DNA of 64,000 nucleotides from Pseudomonas azotoformans (GCF_001579805.1 NZ_CP014546.1:1302001-1366000); one strand, 5' to 3'; shown: positions 47,844 to 58,074, numbered from the stretch's first letter. Program-made: numbers and translations. Notes: generated from the sequence alone by a model not told the origin.

Positions 47844-48275
47844 GGCAAGGCTTCTCTTATAGTAGTCGGGACGGCAAGCCCGGGACTTGCGGCAGGCTTG
47901 GCAAGATAGCAAATCGCTAGAAAAAGCACAGCGTTGAGCGAATAACAGTTCAAAGACGCTAAATATTCCCCTTTAACTGCGCACAGAAGCACAGTTGCCG
48001 GAAAAAGCCGCGATACAGCCGCTAAATGCCGACCAAATGAACGCCCAGAGGTCGTCGTGGCGCCAGGGTCTCGATATACTCGGCCCCTGCAAGCGCCAGA
48101 ACCGCAGTCTTGAGGGGCTGCTGTGCCAAAACGCCGTTGGGTGCCATCCAGCCGATTTGGCAGAGTTTCCCTTTAGTACGCCTTACGAGAAACGCATCAC
48201 GCGGTGTATGTTGGTGCTGAAACGTTTTTTCGAAGACGGCTATCCACTAAGCGTTACGGGTCAGAGGCCCTCGGC
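47844..48275. other. Intergenic region upstream of the thioesterase
   Basis: 432 bases. A -10-like TATACT lies at 48075-48080, with a weak -35. A 23-codon frame from 48208 ends in ATGA at the thioesterase start, which would allow coupling, but nothing in it looks conserved. No RNA gene or repeat recognised. Confidence 0.5.
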
Positions 48276-48680
48276 ATGATCGAACTCGAACAAGAAGATC
48301 CTATCCCGCAAGGCGATCTCGCCCTGCAAATCACCGCGCTCCCGCGTGAAACCAACGGTTTTGGCGACATCTTCGGCGGCTGGCTGGTCGCACAGATGGA
48401 CCTGGCCGGCACCGCCATGGCCAGCAAGGTTGCAGGTGGGCGTGTCGCCACGGTGGCCATTGATCGCATGGCGTTCCTGGTGCCGGTCGCGGTGGGCGCG
48501 CAGCTCTCCTTTTATACCCAGGCCCTGGAGATCGGCCGCAGCTCGATCCAGATGATGGTCGAAGTGTGGAGCGACGACCCGCTGTCCAGCGAATGGCGCA
48601 AGGTGACCGAGGCGGTATTTGTATTCGTCGCCATCGACGGCAGCGGTCGCACGCGCTCGGTTCCTTCGCGCGCACGTTAA
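48276..48680 (+). CDS. Acyl-CoA thioesterase (hotdog fold)
   Basis: 134 residues, YciA/BFIT-like single hotdog domain with NGFGDIFGGWLVAQMDLAG, the N/D-x-x-G-x-x-F/GG active-site helix. Hydrolyses acyl-CoA. ATG 48276 begins MIELEQEDPIPQGDLALQ; the longer frame from 48204 is not conserved in my judgement. AGAGG upstream. Confidence 0.9.
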   Translation: MIELEQEDPIPQGDLALQITALPRETNGFGDIFGGWLVAQMDLAGTAMASKVAGGRVATVAIDRMAFLVPVAVGAQLSFYTQALEIGRSSIQMMVEVWSDDPLSSEWRKVTEAVFVFVAIDGSGRTRSVPSRAR

Positions 48681-48738
48681 ACCTCGCCGGGTTTTGACGG
48701 TCAATTGCCCCATTGCCTGCCACCAAGAGTGCTTTGTT

Positions 48739-49638
48739 ATGCCGACGCCCCACGTTGAAACCGTGAAAATCGACGAGCTGGACTGCTGGCGCATCCGCCA
48801 CAACGGTGCCGAACTGATGGTGGCCCAACAGGGCGCGCATATCTTCAGTTACCAGCGCGCCGGCGAGCAGCCGATGATCTGGCCGAACCCTGAAGCGGTG
48901 TTCAAAAAGGGCAAGGGCATCCGTACCGGCGTACCGGTGTGCTGGCCTTGGTTTGGCGTATTCGACCGCAACCCGCAAAGCGTGAAGGCGATGCGCCAGA
49001 GCGGTCAGCCGGCCGGCGCCCATGGTTTCGTGCGTACAGCGCTGTGGACGTTGGCCGCGAGCAAGCTTGAAGGTGAAGCGTTGCGGGTGGATCTGGTGCT
49101 ACCCGTCCCGGCAGGCGGCTTTCCTGGCTGGCCCCATCAGGTCGACCTCAAACTGAGCCTGTTGCTGGACGACCAGTTGCACATCCACCTCACCAGCCAC
49201 AACCGTGGCACCGACACCGTAACCCTCAGCCAGGCGCTGCACACCTACTTCGCCGTCAGCGATGTACGCAATGTGCAGGTCGAAGGGCTGGACGGGCGTG
49301 CCTATATCGATACCGCAGACAATTGGGCCGAGAAGACACAATCCGGCCCGCTGCACTTCACCGCCGAGACTGATCGCATCTACCTCGACACGCCGTCACA
49401 GTTGAACATCGTCGACAAGGACTGGCAGCGCCGCATTCAGCTCACTGCCGAGGGTTCGAAGTCGACGGTGATCTGGAACCCCTGGACCGAACGCGCCAAG
49501 GCGTTTGACGACATGTCCGATGATGGCTGGCCAGGCATGCTGTGCATCGAGACGGCGAATGTGCTGGATGATGTGGTGGTGCTGGCACCGGGGCAAAGCC
49601 ACACGCTGGCGGTCAGTATCACTGCAGCCCCGTTGTAA
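48739..49638 (+). CDS. D-hexose-6-phosphate mutarotase-like protein (YeaD family)
   Basis: 299 residues, aldose-1-epimerase fold. Segments: GAELMVAQQGAHI, GIRTGVPVCWPWFG, AHGFVRTALW (catalytic His region) and QALHTYFAVSD, WNPWTERA. Likely interconverts anomers of glucose-6-phosphate. ATG 48739 selected; upstream frame overlaps the thioesterase end. 58 bases after the thioesterase. Confidence 0.9.
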   Translation: MPTPHVETVKIDELDCWRIRHNGAELMVAQQGAHIFSYQRAGEQPMIWPNPEAVFKKGKGIRTGVPVCWPWFGVFDRNPQSVKAMRQSGQPAGAHGFVRTALWTLAASKLEGEALRVDLVLPVPAGGFPGWPHQVDLKLSLLLDDQLHIHLTSHNRGTDTVTLSQALHTYFAVSDVRNVQVEGLDGRAYIDTADNWAEKTQSGPLHFTAETDRIYLDTPSQLNIVDKDWQRRIQLTAEGSKSTVIWNPWTERAKAFDDMSDDGWPGMLCIETANVLDDVVVLAPGQSHTLAVSITAAPL

Positions 49639-49665
49639 TCTTCCTCGCGGGCACCCCGTTGATGG

Positions 49666-49710
49666 ATGCAGGTCCGGCGCACTGCCCTTTGGTGCGGCGG
49701 ATCGCTGCAT
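49666..49710 (+). terminator. Possible terminator hairpin
   Basis: Nested inverted repeats ATGCAG/CTGCAT and CCG-CGCAC/GTGCG-CGG after the mutarotase gene. Imperfect, no T-run. Confidence 0.4.
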
Positions 49711-49782
49711 CATTTATGTAGAGCCTCAAGTCTAAGCAGCCTCGTTATGGTGCAAAAAACGCATCTGACAAAGGCCCCTTCG

Positions 49783-52700
49783 ATGACTCCTTCTCTCCTG
49801 GAAGTAACGCAACAGCCTCCCGCTCACGCCGCCCAACTCATGGTCAAGTGGAACGACGCAGTAACAGAGATCCTCCGCGCCCAACCTTCACTGACCTTTT
49901 GCGCCAATCAGCTCGTCCTGGAGGCGCTCGCCAAATCCCTTGATAAGCACCCCACCGAACACCTCTACCTGAAAAATCCTGAGGACTCCCTGATTGATTC
50001 GCCCAGCGCAAACGACAGGACGCTGCAAACCCTGGCGCAGGACGCGCTCCATCAATGTCGGATTCCGGCGTATTACCACCAGCGCAGTGACTTCTATCTC
50101 TATAAAAACGGCGCATTTCTGCGCCTGGGTGACGCGGGCCAGATAGCAATCAGAACCCTGATGAATCAGTTGCTGGGGGTTGAGTACTACCTCAATGACC
50201 TCAACCAGTTCTGGCGTTCCAATCACAGTGCAACCCAACAACCCCGTAGTACCTATATCGCTCAAGCCCTCGCGTTTCTGATCCAGTGCGAGGCGTCATT
50301 GCGATTCGAAACGGCGTCCCTTGACCCCGCCAGTGTCGCGTTGGTCCGGCAACTGGGCACAGCCGCCCTGCCCGGCACCCTGAACCTCTTTCACCTCAAC
50401 CTGCAAGACACCACAGGACCCGATGAACTGGCGCTGGTCGGTGCGTTCGCCCTGTGCACCTGGCCACTGGATGAACGCCGAACCTCCAACCCCACGGTGC
50501 TCTACCTGCCGAGGCAAGGCCTGATCGGGTTCACCAGCCCCACGGCGCTGAAGACACATATCACCCGGTTGTTTAAAACAGAGCCTGGGCGTGAACAGCT
50601 GCTGGTCAGCCTTGCTCATCGCCACCACCCGGCGTTTACAAGCCTGGCGCCACGGGCCAACAAAGATGCGCGGGTCAATCTGGTGCCGGTCACTGGCGTG
50701 AAGCATTTTTTCCAGCATCAAGTTGGCCTGTTGCTCAGCAAGCAACGTCAGGATATCGAGTACCACTGGGCCGTTCATCGCGACGCCCCGGAGGGCGTGG
50801 TGAAAAAAATCGACCAGGCGGCCAGCCTGTTTGCACTGCTGGATTTCAGCCGGTCCATCACGCAGCATGCCCGGCCGCTCTTGATCACCCGCGCACAACA
50901 AAGGGGGGCGGCGGTTACGGCCCAGCAGCAGTTGATGCAAACACAGGCCGACCGACTGATTGACTTCCCTGGCCTGCTGGCCCAGTTGAACAGCCTCCAG
51001 GCGGGGGCTACGCAGCAACCACTGGCAGATGCGTTCTTTACGCCTCATCGCCAATCACCGCTGTTCAAGGCATGCACGCGGGCTGTGGAGGTGTTGAATA
51101 AACTCGAGGATGACAGCGACTTTGCAGACTGGATGCGCCAACGGTCCAGCCCAGCCGAGATCGACTGGTCGCCCCTGCGGGTATTGGAAAAGCTCGTCAA
51201 TAACCAGCCAGCGCTGGCGGACTCGCCGCTGACCCGCTTTACCGTTCAGGGCGTGCTGCTGCCCCTGAGCACGGTGCCGATCTATTGGCGCAACGATGTC
51301 AACGTCTTGATAGCGGCGCGACGGGACGTCGGTGACGGCATTCGCGCAGACGGCACCGTTCGGCTTGATCTTGCACTCAAGTTCTATGCAGTTCCCATCG
51401 CGGCGGATAATCCGCTGCAACAGATGATTGAGCGACTTCAGGAACACGCCGCCTCTCTGTCGCTGGACCTGGGTGCAGGCGAACTGCCTTTTGATCAGCT
51501 CATGGATGAACAAGACGATGCCAACCTGCAACGACGGATCAACCAGCAACTCATCACTGGCAACGGTTCGATGTTCAAGCAGTTGACCCTGCACTTTCTG
51601 ACACCCCAACGCGAAGCCCAGGCGCTGAAGACCCCCACAGTTGTGCTCGAACAATGGTTCAAGACGCGCCAATGCCTTGAGTTCGGCAATCAATTGGTCA
51701 AAACATTGGACTGGTACACCGCCGAGGGTGAGAACCCACCGGAGAAAGTGCTGCGCAACCTGGTCTGGCGCACGCTTTGGCTGAATTTTGAACGCCCAAA
51801 AGGCAAAGCTCGCACGACCGTCGCCGGAGAAGAAATAGCCACCCCCCTGCACTGGGGCTACAACTACAGCTACATTCATCGACAACTTGAGCAGTCCCTG
51901 AGCCACAACTGCCAGCTCACTCCTGGCGGTATCCAATTGGCCAAGCGCCTGCTGCAAAAGGCTTCCGCCTCGGAGGTTTGGGTAAGGGACATTCCTGACG
52001 ACCTGCATTACGCCAGCTCCATCGCCTGGGTGAATTTCAAGGCAGCCGTGGCGCTTGCACACGCCATTACACCCGGCTCAGCTCAACACATGACCTTCCC
52101 ACAACTGCTCGGCTTACTGGCTACGACAAGCGACAACACGACGCCCGAGCAAACACTGGTGATCGCGCTGGCCCGGCTGGGACCCACGCTGGAATGGGCC
52201 AAGGCCAACGGCGTACTGACGAGCGAAAGCCATGAACACACGCCTGAACAAGCCCAACTGGCTGTAGAAGCCTTGGAGGAGCACGAACAAGAGATAATCC
52301 AGGCAACGACAACCATTTCCCAAGCGCCCCCTGGCCGCTGGCGCTTCACCTCAGACGAAGCGTTCGAGCGGGGATTCAGTGATTACCTGAGCGGCGCCAA
52401 ATCGGCTTACCAAACCTTTATCCGAGCGTTGCTGCCCAACCTGCCACTGCCTGACCGCAGCGCGATCGAAAACGGCGAGGTCACGCTGTACGCCCTGCGC
52501 CAGGAACTGCAACACGTGACGGTTGAGCGCGAAACCCCACAGAACATCGCGGCCGCACGGGGACGTCACGGCTTTATCATCCAGGCCCGGGATAAGCACC
52601 GCACCACTTACTATGAGGTGTTCCCTCGCGCGGCAGTGATCCGTGCGCGTCCAGACATTCAAACACTGACGGTCAATGGCAAGGTTTCCGTGGAATCCAC

Positions 52701-55407
52701 CGGCGGCTCAAGCCGCTCGGGCAAGGCAGCCTTTCGCCGCGCAACGTCTATGCCCTTCGATTGGGCCGCGTATCAACAGGGCCAGCGCCCGCGCGAAACG
52801 GTGTCCAGCCTGTTGATTGCCGAGCCCATCGGTCAGGTGTTGCCAGCCACTGCGCCAGTCCCTTCGGAGTACCTGCGGGCCGCACAAACATTGACTTCGG
52901 CGCGCAGTCGACAACTGGCCGCCATCGTTGCCGATGCGTTGTTTCACACGGACGAGTCCCAACTCAAATTGTCCGCCCAACGCAACACCTCAGCGCTTGA
53001 GGCGGCACACGAAACCATTAACGACTTCAGCTTCTACGCCAAGATGCTGGTGCCTTTCTGGGGCGGGATAGAGGACATCGCCTCGGGCGACCCACAACGC
53101 GTGGAAAGCGGCGCGTTGTCGCTCTTCACCGACGTGCTCTCCTTCGCCGCCCCCATCGGTAAATACGTTGGCGGTTCGGCGCGCCTGGTTGCACAAGCCG
53201 GGAGGATCAGTTTTCAGGCGGCGCTGCCGAGATTCGCGACCCTCACCAAAACGTTTTTGCTCGCTTCCCTCAAAGAACTCAACCCGCTGGAAGCCGTACC
53301 GTCCTTGCTCAAGATCGGCGGCTTGAGTGCGCTGCGGCTCAGCGTTGCAGCCGCACGCCAGGTGGACGCAGGCCTGGCGTTGTTCAGGAAGACCCTCGTC
53401 AAACCATTGTTCATGCCCTCTGGCCGAACGCTACAGCCGGTCGACCCGCAAACCTGGAAACCCCTTGAGACGCAGGACAGTCTGTTTACCGTGGCAGGCA
53501 TCGACCACGTGCCTATGCGCAGCGTCGGCACCGACCTGTTGCCGGAGTACCGCCTGATTGATCCGTTGACCAACCAAGCGTTCGGGCCGCGGTACATCCC
53601 GTTTGGCGAAGAGGGGCTGCAACGTATCCCGGACCTCGACGGCTACATCGCGCACGTTCCGTATGAACAGAGCGCGGAATTCAGCCGCCGGACCAACGGT
53701 GTCTACGATGGCAAGAATCAGCAGAGTTATGTCCGTTCCCGCGGCCAATGGTATGGGGTCGAAACGCGCCACGGCCTCGCAGGCGACACGGAGTTCTATA
53801 TCGTTCACCCGCACAACAAGACACGTCCTGCGCACCGCATCGTCAACAAGGACGGAGTGTGGACGCCGGTCGGCGAAAGTGGGCATGCCGGGGGGAAAAG
53901 GCTGGAGGAGCTTAAAAAAGCCAAAGCTGAACGGGATGCGCACTATCAACAAGCATACGAGACAATGGACACCGCGACACACCTGCTGGATCAGGCCACC
54001 CAATCGACCGAATTCAATACGATAAACCTGCTGTTCGACAAATCGTTCCTACACCAGGAAGCCGTCCAGGAACTGGGCCTGGTACACGCAAGGCACACCG
54101 AGTTGCGAATCTTCGACCCCAAGGATTTCGCCACGACACCGGACTTTGGCAGATCACGGTTGAGCGATGCCATTGATGTGGCAAACAACCTCAGCCCGCG
54201 TTATTCGGCAGTCGTTGATGATCTGGAGGGCTATCTGGAGGCTCAGCAAAAAAGCCTTCAGCGGGTGAAAGAGACTGGCGCATTCCAGGGGCAAGACACA
54301 CTCATCCTTAAACCGCTCAACGACTTTCTCGACGCTAAACGCAGCGCCGTTAACACCATTATTGAACAGACCAAGGCGTTGAAGTCTTTACTGGACGCCG
54401 AACTGGAACGGATGCTGGACACCCTGGAAAAACTCCCAGCGCCGAAAGCCGGACCATCGCCCGTCACCCCGCCTGCGCCTGGCACGTCGAAACTGTCCAC
54501 CCAACCTACGCCGAAAAATCGTATTCCCATACTGATCGCCGGCGACCAGCCCCGCACCACTAAAACCGTGCTTGCCAAACCCAGGACCGAGAACAGCGAC
54601 GTTGCCGACATCCTAGACAGCGAGGATCAGCGCATCGCCACCTATATCAAGTCTGGCGAGGACAAGCTCTGGATCAAATCGACCATTCAGGTTAAAGAGC
54701 CCAGTGCACCAGCCTCTTCCAGCCAGACGAACCTGACTCAGGAGCTGAACGCCGCCACCAAGAAAATGCAGGACGTGCTAGAGGAACAGGATGACCTCAT
54801 CGTGTTTTACAGGAACAAAGCATCGGCCGAACCCGCGGGTGTCGAAGACCGTATCAGGCTGGGCGCAGCCAAGCTCAATCAAGGCGCCGATGACCTTGAG
54901 GCAGCCTGCATCTCCGTCATCAATGAGACAGCTCGACAGGGTCTACTGGCGCAAGTACGGCATTTTAGGGAACACGCGACCCGCTTGAACACAATGGCCA
55001 AACTGCTGCGTCTGGACCTCGTTATCAAGCAAGCGCCCGATGCCAATGCCTTGGAGTTCTTGCACAGCCAGCCCGGGGTTCTAAGCACCCGCAAAACCCT
55101 TGACCGGGTCGCCGGCACCCGACAATCAAAAAAACCTGGTACCGAAAAGTGGATCAAGGTTCCGGACTTTCTGGATGAGTTCGAGATCCATGCCAAAGGC
55201 AAGTTGTGGGCCTACGCGCACCTGCACTATGAGCAGGCGTCCCATAGCGTCCCTGCCAAATCCCATCTCAAGACGCCGGCACAGCGGGCGTTAGGGGCAA
55301 CCGCCCAAGTCGAGGCCGCTCGCCAGGGCCGACGATTGGATATTCATCGCGCAGAGATCTATTGGCCACAAGCCAAGCGGGTGTTTTATCCCGATGCAGG
55401 GCGTTAA
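49783..55407 (+). CDS. Very large toxin-like protein (dermonecrotic-toxin-type, DUF6543-like)
   Basis: 1874 residues from ATG 49783 (AAAGG 8 bases upstream); an in-frame ATG at 49747 adds 12 residues. No signal peptide. Long helical N-terminal half; a hydrophobic stretch around 1080-1130 (FSFYAKMLVPFWGGIEDIA, then LFTDVLSFAAPIGKYVGG) that could insert in membranes; a Pro-rich linker near 1570 (PAPKAGPSPVTPPAPG); a C-terminal domain with LDEFEIHAKGKLWAYAHLHYE and AHLKTP-like SHLKTPAQRALG. This layout resembles the giant DUF6543/dermonecrotic-toxin group common in fluorescent pseudomonads. Catalytic residues not identified. It is a lone gene between housekeeping genes and its stop shares a TTAA with the convergent gene. 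Confidence 0.72.
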   Translation: MTPSLLEVTQQPPAHAAQLMVKWNDAVTEILRAQPSLTFCANQLVLEALAKSLDKHPTEHLYLKNPEDSLIDSPSANDRTLQTLAQDALHQCRIPAYYHQRSDFYLYKNGAFLRLGDAGQIAIRTLMNQLLGVEYYLNDLNQFWRSNHSATQQPRSTYIAQALAFLIQCEASLRFETASLDPASVALVRQLGTAALPGTLNLFHLNLQDTTGPDELALVGAFALCTWPLDERRTSNPTVLYLPRQGLIGFTSPTALKTHITRLFKTEPGREQLLVSLAHRHHPAFTSLAPRANKDARVNLVPVTGVKHFFQHQVGLLLSKQRQDIEYHWAVHRDAPEGVVKKIDQAASLFALLDFSRSITQHARPLLITRAQQRGAAVTAQQQLMQTQADRLIDFPGLLAQLNSLQAGATQQPLADAFFTPHRQSPLFKACTRAVEVLNKLEDDSDFADWMRQRSSPAEIDWSPLRVLEKLVNNQPALADSPLTRFTVQGVLLPLSTVPIYWRNDVNVLIAARRDVGDGIRADGTVRLDLALKFYAVPIAADNPLQQMIERLQEHAASLSLDLGAGELPFDQLMDEQDDANLQRRINQQLITGNGSMFKQLTLHFLTPQREAQALKTPTVVLEQWFKTRQCLEFGNQLVKTLDWYTAEGENPPEKVLRNLVWRTLWLNFERPKGKARTTVAGEEIATPLHWGYNYSYIHRQLEQSLSHNCQLTPGGIQLAKRLLQKASASEVWVRDIPDDLHYASSIAWVNFKAAVALAHAITPGSAQHMTFPQLLGLLATTSDNTTPEQTLVIALARLGPTLEWAKANGVLTSESHEHTPEQAQLAVEALEEHEQEIIQATTTISQAPPGRWRFTSDEAFERGFSDYLSGAKSAYQTFIRALLPNLPLPDRSAIENGEVTLYALRQELQHVTVERETPQNIAAARGRHGFIIQARDKHRTTYYEVFPRAAVIRARPDIQTLTVNGKVSVESTGGSSRSGKAAFRRATSMPFDWAAYQQGQRPRETVSSLLIAEPIGQVLPATAPVPSEYLRAAQTLTSARSRQLAAIVADALFHTDESQLKLSAQRNTSALEAAHETINDFSFYAKMLVPFWGGIEDIASGDPQRVESGALSLFTDVLSFAAPIGKYVGGSARLVAQAGRISFQAALPRFATLTKTFLLASLKELNPLEAVPSLLKIGGLSALRLSVAAARQVDAGLALFRKTLVKPLFMPSGRTLQPVDPQTWKPLETQDSLFTVAGIDHVPMRSVGTDLLPEYRLIDPLTNQAFGPRYIPFGEEGLQRIPDLDGYIAHVPYEQSAEFSRRTNGVYDGKNQQSYVRSRGQWYGVETRHGLAGDTEFYIVHPHNKTRPAHRIVNKDGVWTPVGESGHAGGKRLEELKKAKAERDAHYQQAYETMDTATHLLDQATQSTEFNTINLLFDKSFLHQEAVQELGLVHARHTELRIFDPKDFATTPDFGRSRLSDAIDVANNLSPRYSAVVDDLEGYLEAQQKSLQRVKETGAFQGQDTLILKPLNDFLDAKRSAVNTIIEQTKALKSLLDAELERMLDTLEKLPAPKAGPSPVTPPAPGTSKLSTQPTPKNRIPILIAGDQPRTTKTVLAKPRTENSDVADILDSEDQRIATYIKSGEDKLWIKSTIQVKEPSAPASSSQTNLTQELNAATKKMQDVLEEQDDLIVFYRNKASAEPAGVEDRIRLGAAKLNQGADDLEAACISVINETARQGLLAQVRHFREHATRLNTMAKLLRLDLVIKQAPDANALEFLHSQPGVLSTRKTLDRVAGTRQSKKPGTEKWIKVPDFLDEFEIHAKGKLWAYAHLHYEQASHSVPAKSHLKTPAQRALGATAQVEAARQGRRLDIHRAEIYWPQAKRVFYPDAGR

Positions 55408-55940
55408 AGATCCGACTCCTTGACCACCCGTACCTTGCCGGCATCCAACGCGTAGGCGGCGTCCGCCAGGTCGTTGTTGACCTTTTCGACCTTGAGGGTG
55501 CCGGTCACCCACAGCGGCGTGTAGATATCATCCAGCTTCAAGCCCTTGGGGTAGCGCACCAGCACCAGCTGATTGGGCGGTGGCGGCGGCACGTGGATGC
55601 ACGCGCCTGGGTACGGTACGAGGAAGAACAAGGTGCTGCGACCCTTGGCGTCGGTTTCCAACGGCACCGGGTAGCCACCGATACGGATGTCCTTGCCATT
55701 CATGGCCGCCACGGTCTTGGTCGAATACATCACCGCCGGCAACCCCTTGCTCTGCTTCAAGCCACCTTTATCGGTAAAGGTGCCCTGGGCTTCGGGGGAG
55801 TTGTGGTCGATCTCGGGCATGGCTTCGAGGGCTTTCTGGTCGGAAAGCGGCATCAGGTCGAGCCAGTCGGTTTCCGGCAGTTCACCGGCGTGCGCCAGGC
55901 CAGGGCCCAGCAAAAGGAACATCAACAAAAGACGGCGCAT
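55404..55940 (-). CDS. DUF3299 family exported protein
   Basis: 178 residues with a signal peptide (about 1-18, MRRLLLMFLLLGPGLAHA). DUF3299 motifs: IRIGGYPVPLE, FFLVPYPGACIHVPPPPPNQLV. Known relatives are periplasmic, possibly metal or lipoprotein-handling; function unknown. A start at 55955 (TTG) is less likely than ATG 55940. Confidence 0.82.
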   Translation of the reverse strand: MRRLLLMFLLLGPGLAHAGELPETDWLDLMPLSDQKALEAMPEIDHNSPEAQGTFTDKGGLKQSKGLPAVMYSTKTVAAMNGKDIRIGGYPVPLETDAKGRSTLFFLVPYPGACIHVPPPPPNQLVLVRYPKGLKLDDIYTPLWVTGTLKVEKVNNDLADAAYALDAGKVRVVKESDL

Positions 55941-56017
55941 GGAGAAGCTCGGCAAGTACAGGTGCCGAGCATTCTAGCCCCCTGCGCCTGCGCAGCGCAG
56001 AGGACTTTGTCGGCAGA

Positions 56018-56263
56018 TTACTTCTTTTTGATCAGGCCGTAGATCACCAGCAGGATGATCGCACCAACCAGGGCACCGATGAAGCCTGCACCTTGGCCTG
56101 CCTGGTAGATACCCAGCGCCTGACCACCGTAGGTCGCGGCCAGGGAGCCGGCGATACCCAGCAGGATGGTCATGATCCAACCCATGCTGTCGTCGCCTGG
56201 TTTCAGGAAACGCGCCAGCAGGCCGACGATCAAGCCGATAAAGATGGTTCCGATGATACCCAT
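56018..56263 (-). CDS. GlsB/YeaQ/YmgE-family small membrane protein
   Basis: 81 residues, three hydrophobic segments (GIIGTIFIGLIVGLLARFL; GWIMTILLGIAGSLAATYGG; GAGFIGALVGAIILLVIYGLI). Transglycosylase-associated stress family. Start at 56263 has AGAGGGA upstream; a longer frame to 56347 covers the hairpin region. Confidence 0.9.
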   Translation of the reverse strand: MGIIGTIFIGLIVGLLARFLKPGDDSMGWIMTILLGIAGSLAATYGGQALGIYQAGQGAGFIGALVGAIILLVIYGLIKKK

Positions 56264-56290
56264 GGCATTTCCCTCTGATTGAAGTGAGCT

Positions 56291-56318
56291 ATGCCAAAGC
56301 CTAGTCAGGCTTTGGCAT
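56291..56318 (-). terminator. Terminator hairpin downstream of purK
   Basis: Perfect 12-bp stem ATGCCAAAGCCT/AGGCTTTGGCAT with a 4-base loop, no T-run. Separates purK from the small membrane-protein gene. Confidence 0.72.
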
Positions 56319-56367
56319 CCTGCAATCAGAGAGACGACGGTCACCAATGGTTCCCGTCGGACTTGCC

Positions 56368-57453
56368 TTATTGCTCGGCGATCAGCGCTTCAACCTTGAG
56401 GATCTGCGCTTCCAATGTCGCGCGGTCCTTGCAGCGCAGGTTGGCGTGGCCGACCTTGCGCCCAGCCTTGAAGGCCTTGCCATAGTGATGCAGGTGGCAG
56501 TCATCGATGGCGATGACTTTTTCCACCGCCGGCACCGTGCCGATGAAGTTGAGCATCGCGCTCTCGCCAACCTTGGCCGTGGAGCCCAGCGGCAAGCCCG
56601 CGACCGCCCGCAGGTGGTTTTCGAACTGGCTGCACTCGGCGCCTTCGGTGGTCCAGTGCCCGGAGTTGTGCACGCGCGGAGCAATTTCGTTGGCCTTGAG
56701 GCCACCGTCGACTTCAAAGAACTCGAACGCCATCACGCCGACGTAATCCAGTTGCTTGAGCACACGGCTGGAATAATCTTCCGCCAGGGCCTGCAACGGG
56801 TGGTCGGTACTGGCGACGGACAGCTTGAGGATGCCGCTGTCGTGGGTGTTGTGCACCAACGGGTAGAAGCGGGTTTCGCCATCACGGGCACGCACGGCGA
56901 TCAGCGAGACTTCGCCGGTGAACGGCACGAAGCCTTCCAGCAAGCAGGCGACGCTGCCCAGTTCGGCAAAGGTGCCGACCACATCAGCGGCGGTGCGCAG
57001 GACTTTCTGGCCCTTGCCGTCGTAACCCAGGGTGCGGGTTTTCAGCACGGCCGGCAGGCCGATGCTGGCGACGGCAGCATCCAGGTCCGCCTGGGACTGG
57101 ATGTCGGCGAAGGCCGGGGTTGGAATGCCCAGGTCCTTGAACATGCTTTTCTCGAACCAGCGGTCGCGGGCGATGCGCAAGGCTTCGGCGCTCGGGTACA
57201 CCGGCACGAACTGCGAGAGGAAGGCCACGGTTTCAGCCGGCACGCTTTCGAACTCGAAGGTCACCAGGTCAACTTCGTCAGCCAGTTGGCGCAGGTGGTC
57301 CGGGTCGCTGTAGTCAGCCCGCAGGTGTTCACCCAACGCAGCTGCGCAAGCGTCCGGCGCCGGATCCAGGAAAGCGAAGTTCATCCCCAGCGGGGTTCCC
57401 GCCAAGGCCAGCATGCGGCCCAATTGGCCGCCACCGATTACACCGATTTTCAT
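56368..57453 (-). CDS. purK: N5-carboxyaminoimidazole ribonucleotide synthase PurK
   Basis: 361 residues, ATP-grasp ligase of purine synthesis converting AIR plus bicarbonate to N5-CAIR. N-terminal GVIGGGQLGRML, and the ATP-grasp GYDGKGQ and HNSGHWTTEGAECSQFE segments. ATG 57453, 11 bases after purE. Together they form the two-step N5-CAIR route. Confidence 0.96.
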   Translation of the reverse strand: MKIGVIGGGQLGRMLALAGTPLGMNFAFLDPAPDACAAALGEHLRADYSDPDHLRQLADEVDLVTFEFESVPAETVAFLSQFVPVYPSAEALRIARDRWFEKSMFKDLGIPTPAFADIQSQADLDAAVASIGLPAVLKTRTLGYDGKGQKVLRTAADVVGTFAELGSVACLLEGFVPFTGEVSLIAVRARDGETRFYPLVHNTHDSGILKLSVASTDHPLQALAEDYSSRVLKQLDYVGVMAFEFFEVDGGLKANEIAPRVHNSGHWTTEGAECSQFENHLRAVAGLPLGSTAKVGESAMLNFIGTVPAVEKVIAIDDCHLHHYGKAFKAGRKVGHANLRCKDRATLEAQILKVEALIAEQ

Positions 57454-57464
57454 CGTCAACAACC

Positions 57465-57956
57465 TCAGGCGATGCGTGGGTCTGGATTGTCCAGCACGCT
57501 GTCTGTCTGCTCAGCACGGAATTTTTTCAGCACCGCGTGGAACTGCGGGTGCTTGGCGCCCAGGATACTGGCGGACAGCAGGGCGGCGTTGATCGCGCCG
57601 GCCTTGCCGATCGCCAGGGTCGCCACCGGAATGCCGGCCGGCATCTGCACGATGGACAACAGCGAATCCACGCCCGAGAGCATCGCCGATTGCACCGGCA
57701 CGCCGAGAACCGGCAGGTGGGTCTTGGCCGCACACATGCCTGGCAGGTGCGCTGCACCGCCGGCACCGGCGATGATCACCTCGATGCCACGGGATTCTGC
57801 TTCATCGGCATACTGGAACAGCAAATCCGGGGTGCGGTGGGCAGAGACCACTTTCACTTCATACGGAATGCCGAGTTTTTCCAGCATATCGGCGGTGTGG
57901 CTAAGGGTGGACCAATCGGACTTGGAGCCCATGATCACGCCAACCAATGCACTCAT
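57465..57956 (-). CDS. purE: N5-carboxyaminoimidazole ribonucleotide mutase PurE
   Basis: 163 residues. [13 protein letters not shown] (substrate loop), SAHRTPD and [11 protein letters not shown], the class I PurE signature. Converts N5-CAIR to CAIR. First gene of purEK. See the leader hairpin upstream. Confidence 0.97.
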   Translation of the reverse strand: MSALVGVIMGSKSDWSTLSHTADMLEKLGIPYEVKVVSAHRTPDLLFQYADEAESRGIEVIIAGAGGAAHLPGMCAAKTHLPVLGVPVQSAMLSGVDSLLSIVQMPAGIPVATLAIGKAGAINAALLSASILGAKHPQFHAVLKKFRAEQTDSVLDNPDPRIA

Positions 57957-57999
57957 CGTCGTGCCTCTTCTCTCTGGGCGCCCGCAGGCGCGTCAAAAA

Positions 58000-58037
58000 A
58001 CAACAAGCCACGCGGGAAATCCGGCGTGGCTTGTTGT
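58000..58037 (-). terminator. Strong terminator in front of purE
   Basis: 14-bp stem ACAACAAGCCACGC/GCGTGGCTTGTTGT with a 10-base loop, followed in the purE direction by TTTTTTG. Either it ends the LysR gene transcript or, with the promoter-like TATACT at 58075-58080, it is an attenuator in the purEK leader. Confidence 0.85.
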
Positions 58038-58074
58038 ACGAATTAAGGCCGGTTGGACCGGCCGAAGGCCGCGC

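Noticed and set aside
48204..48275. 24-residue N-terminal extension of the thioesterase
   Set aside because: Non-conserved Arg-rich sequence before a typical MIELEQ start with AGAGG.
47995..48279. 94-codon frame upstream of the thioesterase
   Set aside because: No family pattern or good ribosome site; only its last 23 codons could act as a coupling leader.
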